From the NCBI GenBank assembly GCA_039197065.1, contig JBCCUL010000012.1:62001-126000 (forward strand): a stretch of DNA of 64,000 bases. Reading direction: 5' to 3'. Origin of the DNA: JANQPX01 sp039197065 (GTDB lineage: Bacteria; Pseudomonadota; Alphaproteobacteria; Geminicoccales; Geminicoccaceae). The notes beneath the pieces are model-generated. The model worked only from the letters and a program-made list of their open reading frames with translations, had not been told where the DNA came from and did not search any database. Positions within the stretch are counted from its first letter, which is position 1. The number at the start of each line of letters is the position of its first letter. The translations under genes were made by a program, and so were the position numbers. Positions 63,169-64,000 of the stretch are shown here, piece after piece.

Positions 63169-64000
63169 TGCTCTCCGATCTCGCCATCAAGAGGCCGGTT
63201 CTTGCGATGGTGGTCAGCCTGCTGATCGTCGTTTTCGGCCTTGCTTCACTGCTCGAATTGCCGATCCGCGAGCTTTCCGACATCGAATATCCCACGGTGA
63301 CGGTCAGCGTCGGCTACGAAGGTGCGGCGCCCGGCGTGATCGATACCGAAATCGTCGAGCCGGTCGAGAGTGCGATCGCTGGGATCGCCGGAGTCGAGAC
63401 GATCGTTTCACAAAGCCGACGCGGCTCCGCCCGGACGGTGATCACCTTCGCAGCCGGCCGCAATATCGACGAGGCGGCCAATGATGTGCGCGATGCCGTC
63501 GGCAGGGTGCGCGGCCGTCTGCCTGACGATGCCGGCGAGCCGCGTATCGCCAAAAGCGACGATGACGATGATCCGGTGATGCGGATTGGCGTGATCAGCG
63601 ATCGGATGACGCCGCCCGAGCTTACCGACTACGCCGAGCGCTTCATCGTCGACCGATTGGCGACGCTTAGCGGCGTGGCCAGCGTCAATGTCTTCGGTGC
63701 GCGCCGTTATGCGGTCAGGATATGGCTGGACCGTCAGGCGATGGCGGCCAGAAACCTGACGGTGAGCGATGTTGAAGACGCGTTGGAGCGCAACAATCTC
63801 GAACTGCCGGCCGGCGAACTCAAGAGCGATAAACGTCAGTTTCAGATCAGGACGATCAGCCGCCTGGATGATGTCGACGCCTTTCGCAGCCTGGTGATCA
63901 CGCGGATCGAAGATTATCCGGTCAGGCTCGCGGACATTGCGCGGGTCGAACTCGGCGCCGAGGACGACGAGACCGTCGTCCGCTCGAACGGCGAGGCAGC
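63168..64000 (+). CDS. RND efflux transporter permease (AcrB family), 5' part only
   Basis: The gene starts at ATG 63168 on the last base of the adaptor stop and runs off the window, with about 277 residues visible. The N-terminus MLSDLAIKRPVLAMVVSLLIVVFG is TM1 of an AcrB/MexB-like HAE1 pump, followed by the porter domain ELSDIEYPTVTVSVGYEGAAPGVIDTEIVEPVESAIAGIAG and VRDAVGRVRGRLPDD. The two-gene order adaptor-pump without an outer-membrane channel gene upstream is common in alphaproteobacteria. The substrate cannot be judged. Confidence 0.95.
   Translation, partial: MLSDLAIKRPVLAMVVSLLIVVFGLASLLELPIRELSDIEYPTVTVSVGYEGAAPGVIDTEIVEPVESAIAGIAGVETIVSQSRRGSARTVITFAAGRNIDEAANDVRDAVGRVRGRLPDDAGEPRIAKSDDDDDPVMRIGVISDRMTPPELTDYAERFIVDRLATLSGVASVNVFGARRYAVRIWLDRQAMAARNLTVSDVEDALERNNLELPAGELKSDKRQFQIRTISRLDDVDAFRSLVITRIEDYPVRLADIARVELGAEDDETVVRSNGEA

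Overview
This window looks like a chromosomal segment of an alphaproteobacterium, probably of the Hyphomicrobiales (Rhizobiales) type. That is an inference from gene content: an ALA-synthase-type HemA, a type II DAHP synthase, a RibB with a dead GTP-cyclohydrolase-like tail, the serine-cycle genes mtkA/mtkB/ppc/mcl, and dense high-GC coding with many ATGA stop/start overlaps. I saw no rRNA, tRNA, CRISPR array or intact insertion sequence.

Layout. 1-7.8 kb, mostly minus strand: a DUF4332 protein (cut by the window edge), MscL, a nicotinate phosphoribosyltransferase-like protein, a GNAT/B3-B4 pair, coupled DAHP synthase and RibB, and glutathione reductase. 7.8-11.3 kb: a LysR regulator divergent from tcuA-tcuB (tricarballylate oxidation). 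11.4-17.1 kb: a plus-strand operon of acyl-CoA ligase, ThDP-dependent lyase/synthase, ACAD10/11-like acyl-CoA dehydrogenase and APH-fold kinase, which suggests hydroxy-acid catabolism through a phosphorylated acyl-CoA. 17.2-20.1 kb: an NTF2-like/SDR/DUF2878/chalcone-isomerase-like/DUF3833 operon, a shortened form of a cluster seen in many proteobacteria. 20.1-24 kb, minus strand: a two-component system, an epimerase and a GhrA-type reductase. 24.2-27.4 kb: SURF1, CtaA and an M32 carboxypeptidase. 27.4-30.5 kb: a glutathione-linked operon on the minus strand. 30.5-41.6 kb: mixed housekeeping genes including hemA, a DnaJ-like chaperone, a CYTH-CHAD protein and a glycerophosphodiesterase.

41.7-49.2 kb is a serine-cycle locus. 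mtkA, mtkB, a truncated and catalytically dead 2-hydroxyacid-dehydrogenase-like gene and ppc run on the minus strand. A LuxR-family regulator and malyl-CoA lyase run divergently on the plus strand. Together they turn PEP plus bicarbonate into oxaloacetate, and malate into malyl-CoA, then glyoxylate and acetyl-CoA. 49.3-59.3 kb carries a complete Dpp/Opp-type ABC importer among four amide- or peptide-bond hydrolase families (creatininase, N-formylglutamate amidohydrolase, MlrC/M81, aspartoacylase/AstE), apparently an uptake and hydrolysis module for an amide-containing substrate.

59.3-62.1 kb differs from the rest: a gene-poor stretch, a strikingly A+T-rich island holding an unrecognised membrane-anchored protein gene broken by two apparent frameshifts, and a decayed polysaccharide-deacetylase-like gene. 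The window ends in an RND efflux operon (adaptor plus truncated pump). The most interesting items are the dead dehydrogenase fused into the serine-cycle operon, the acyl-CoA/kinase operon with an unexpected ThDP enzyme, the inverted repeats in the serine-cycle divergent promoter region, and the A+T-rich island.
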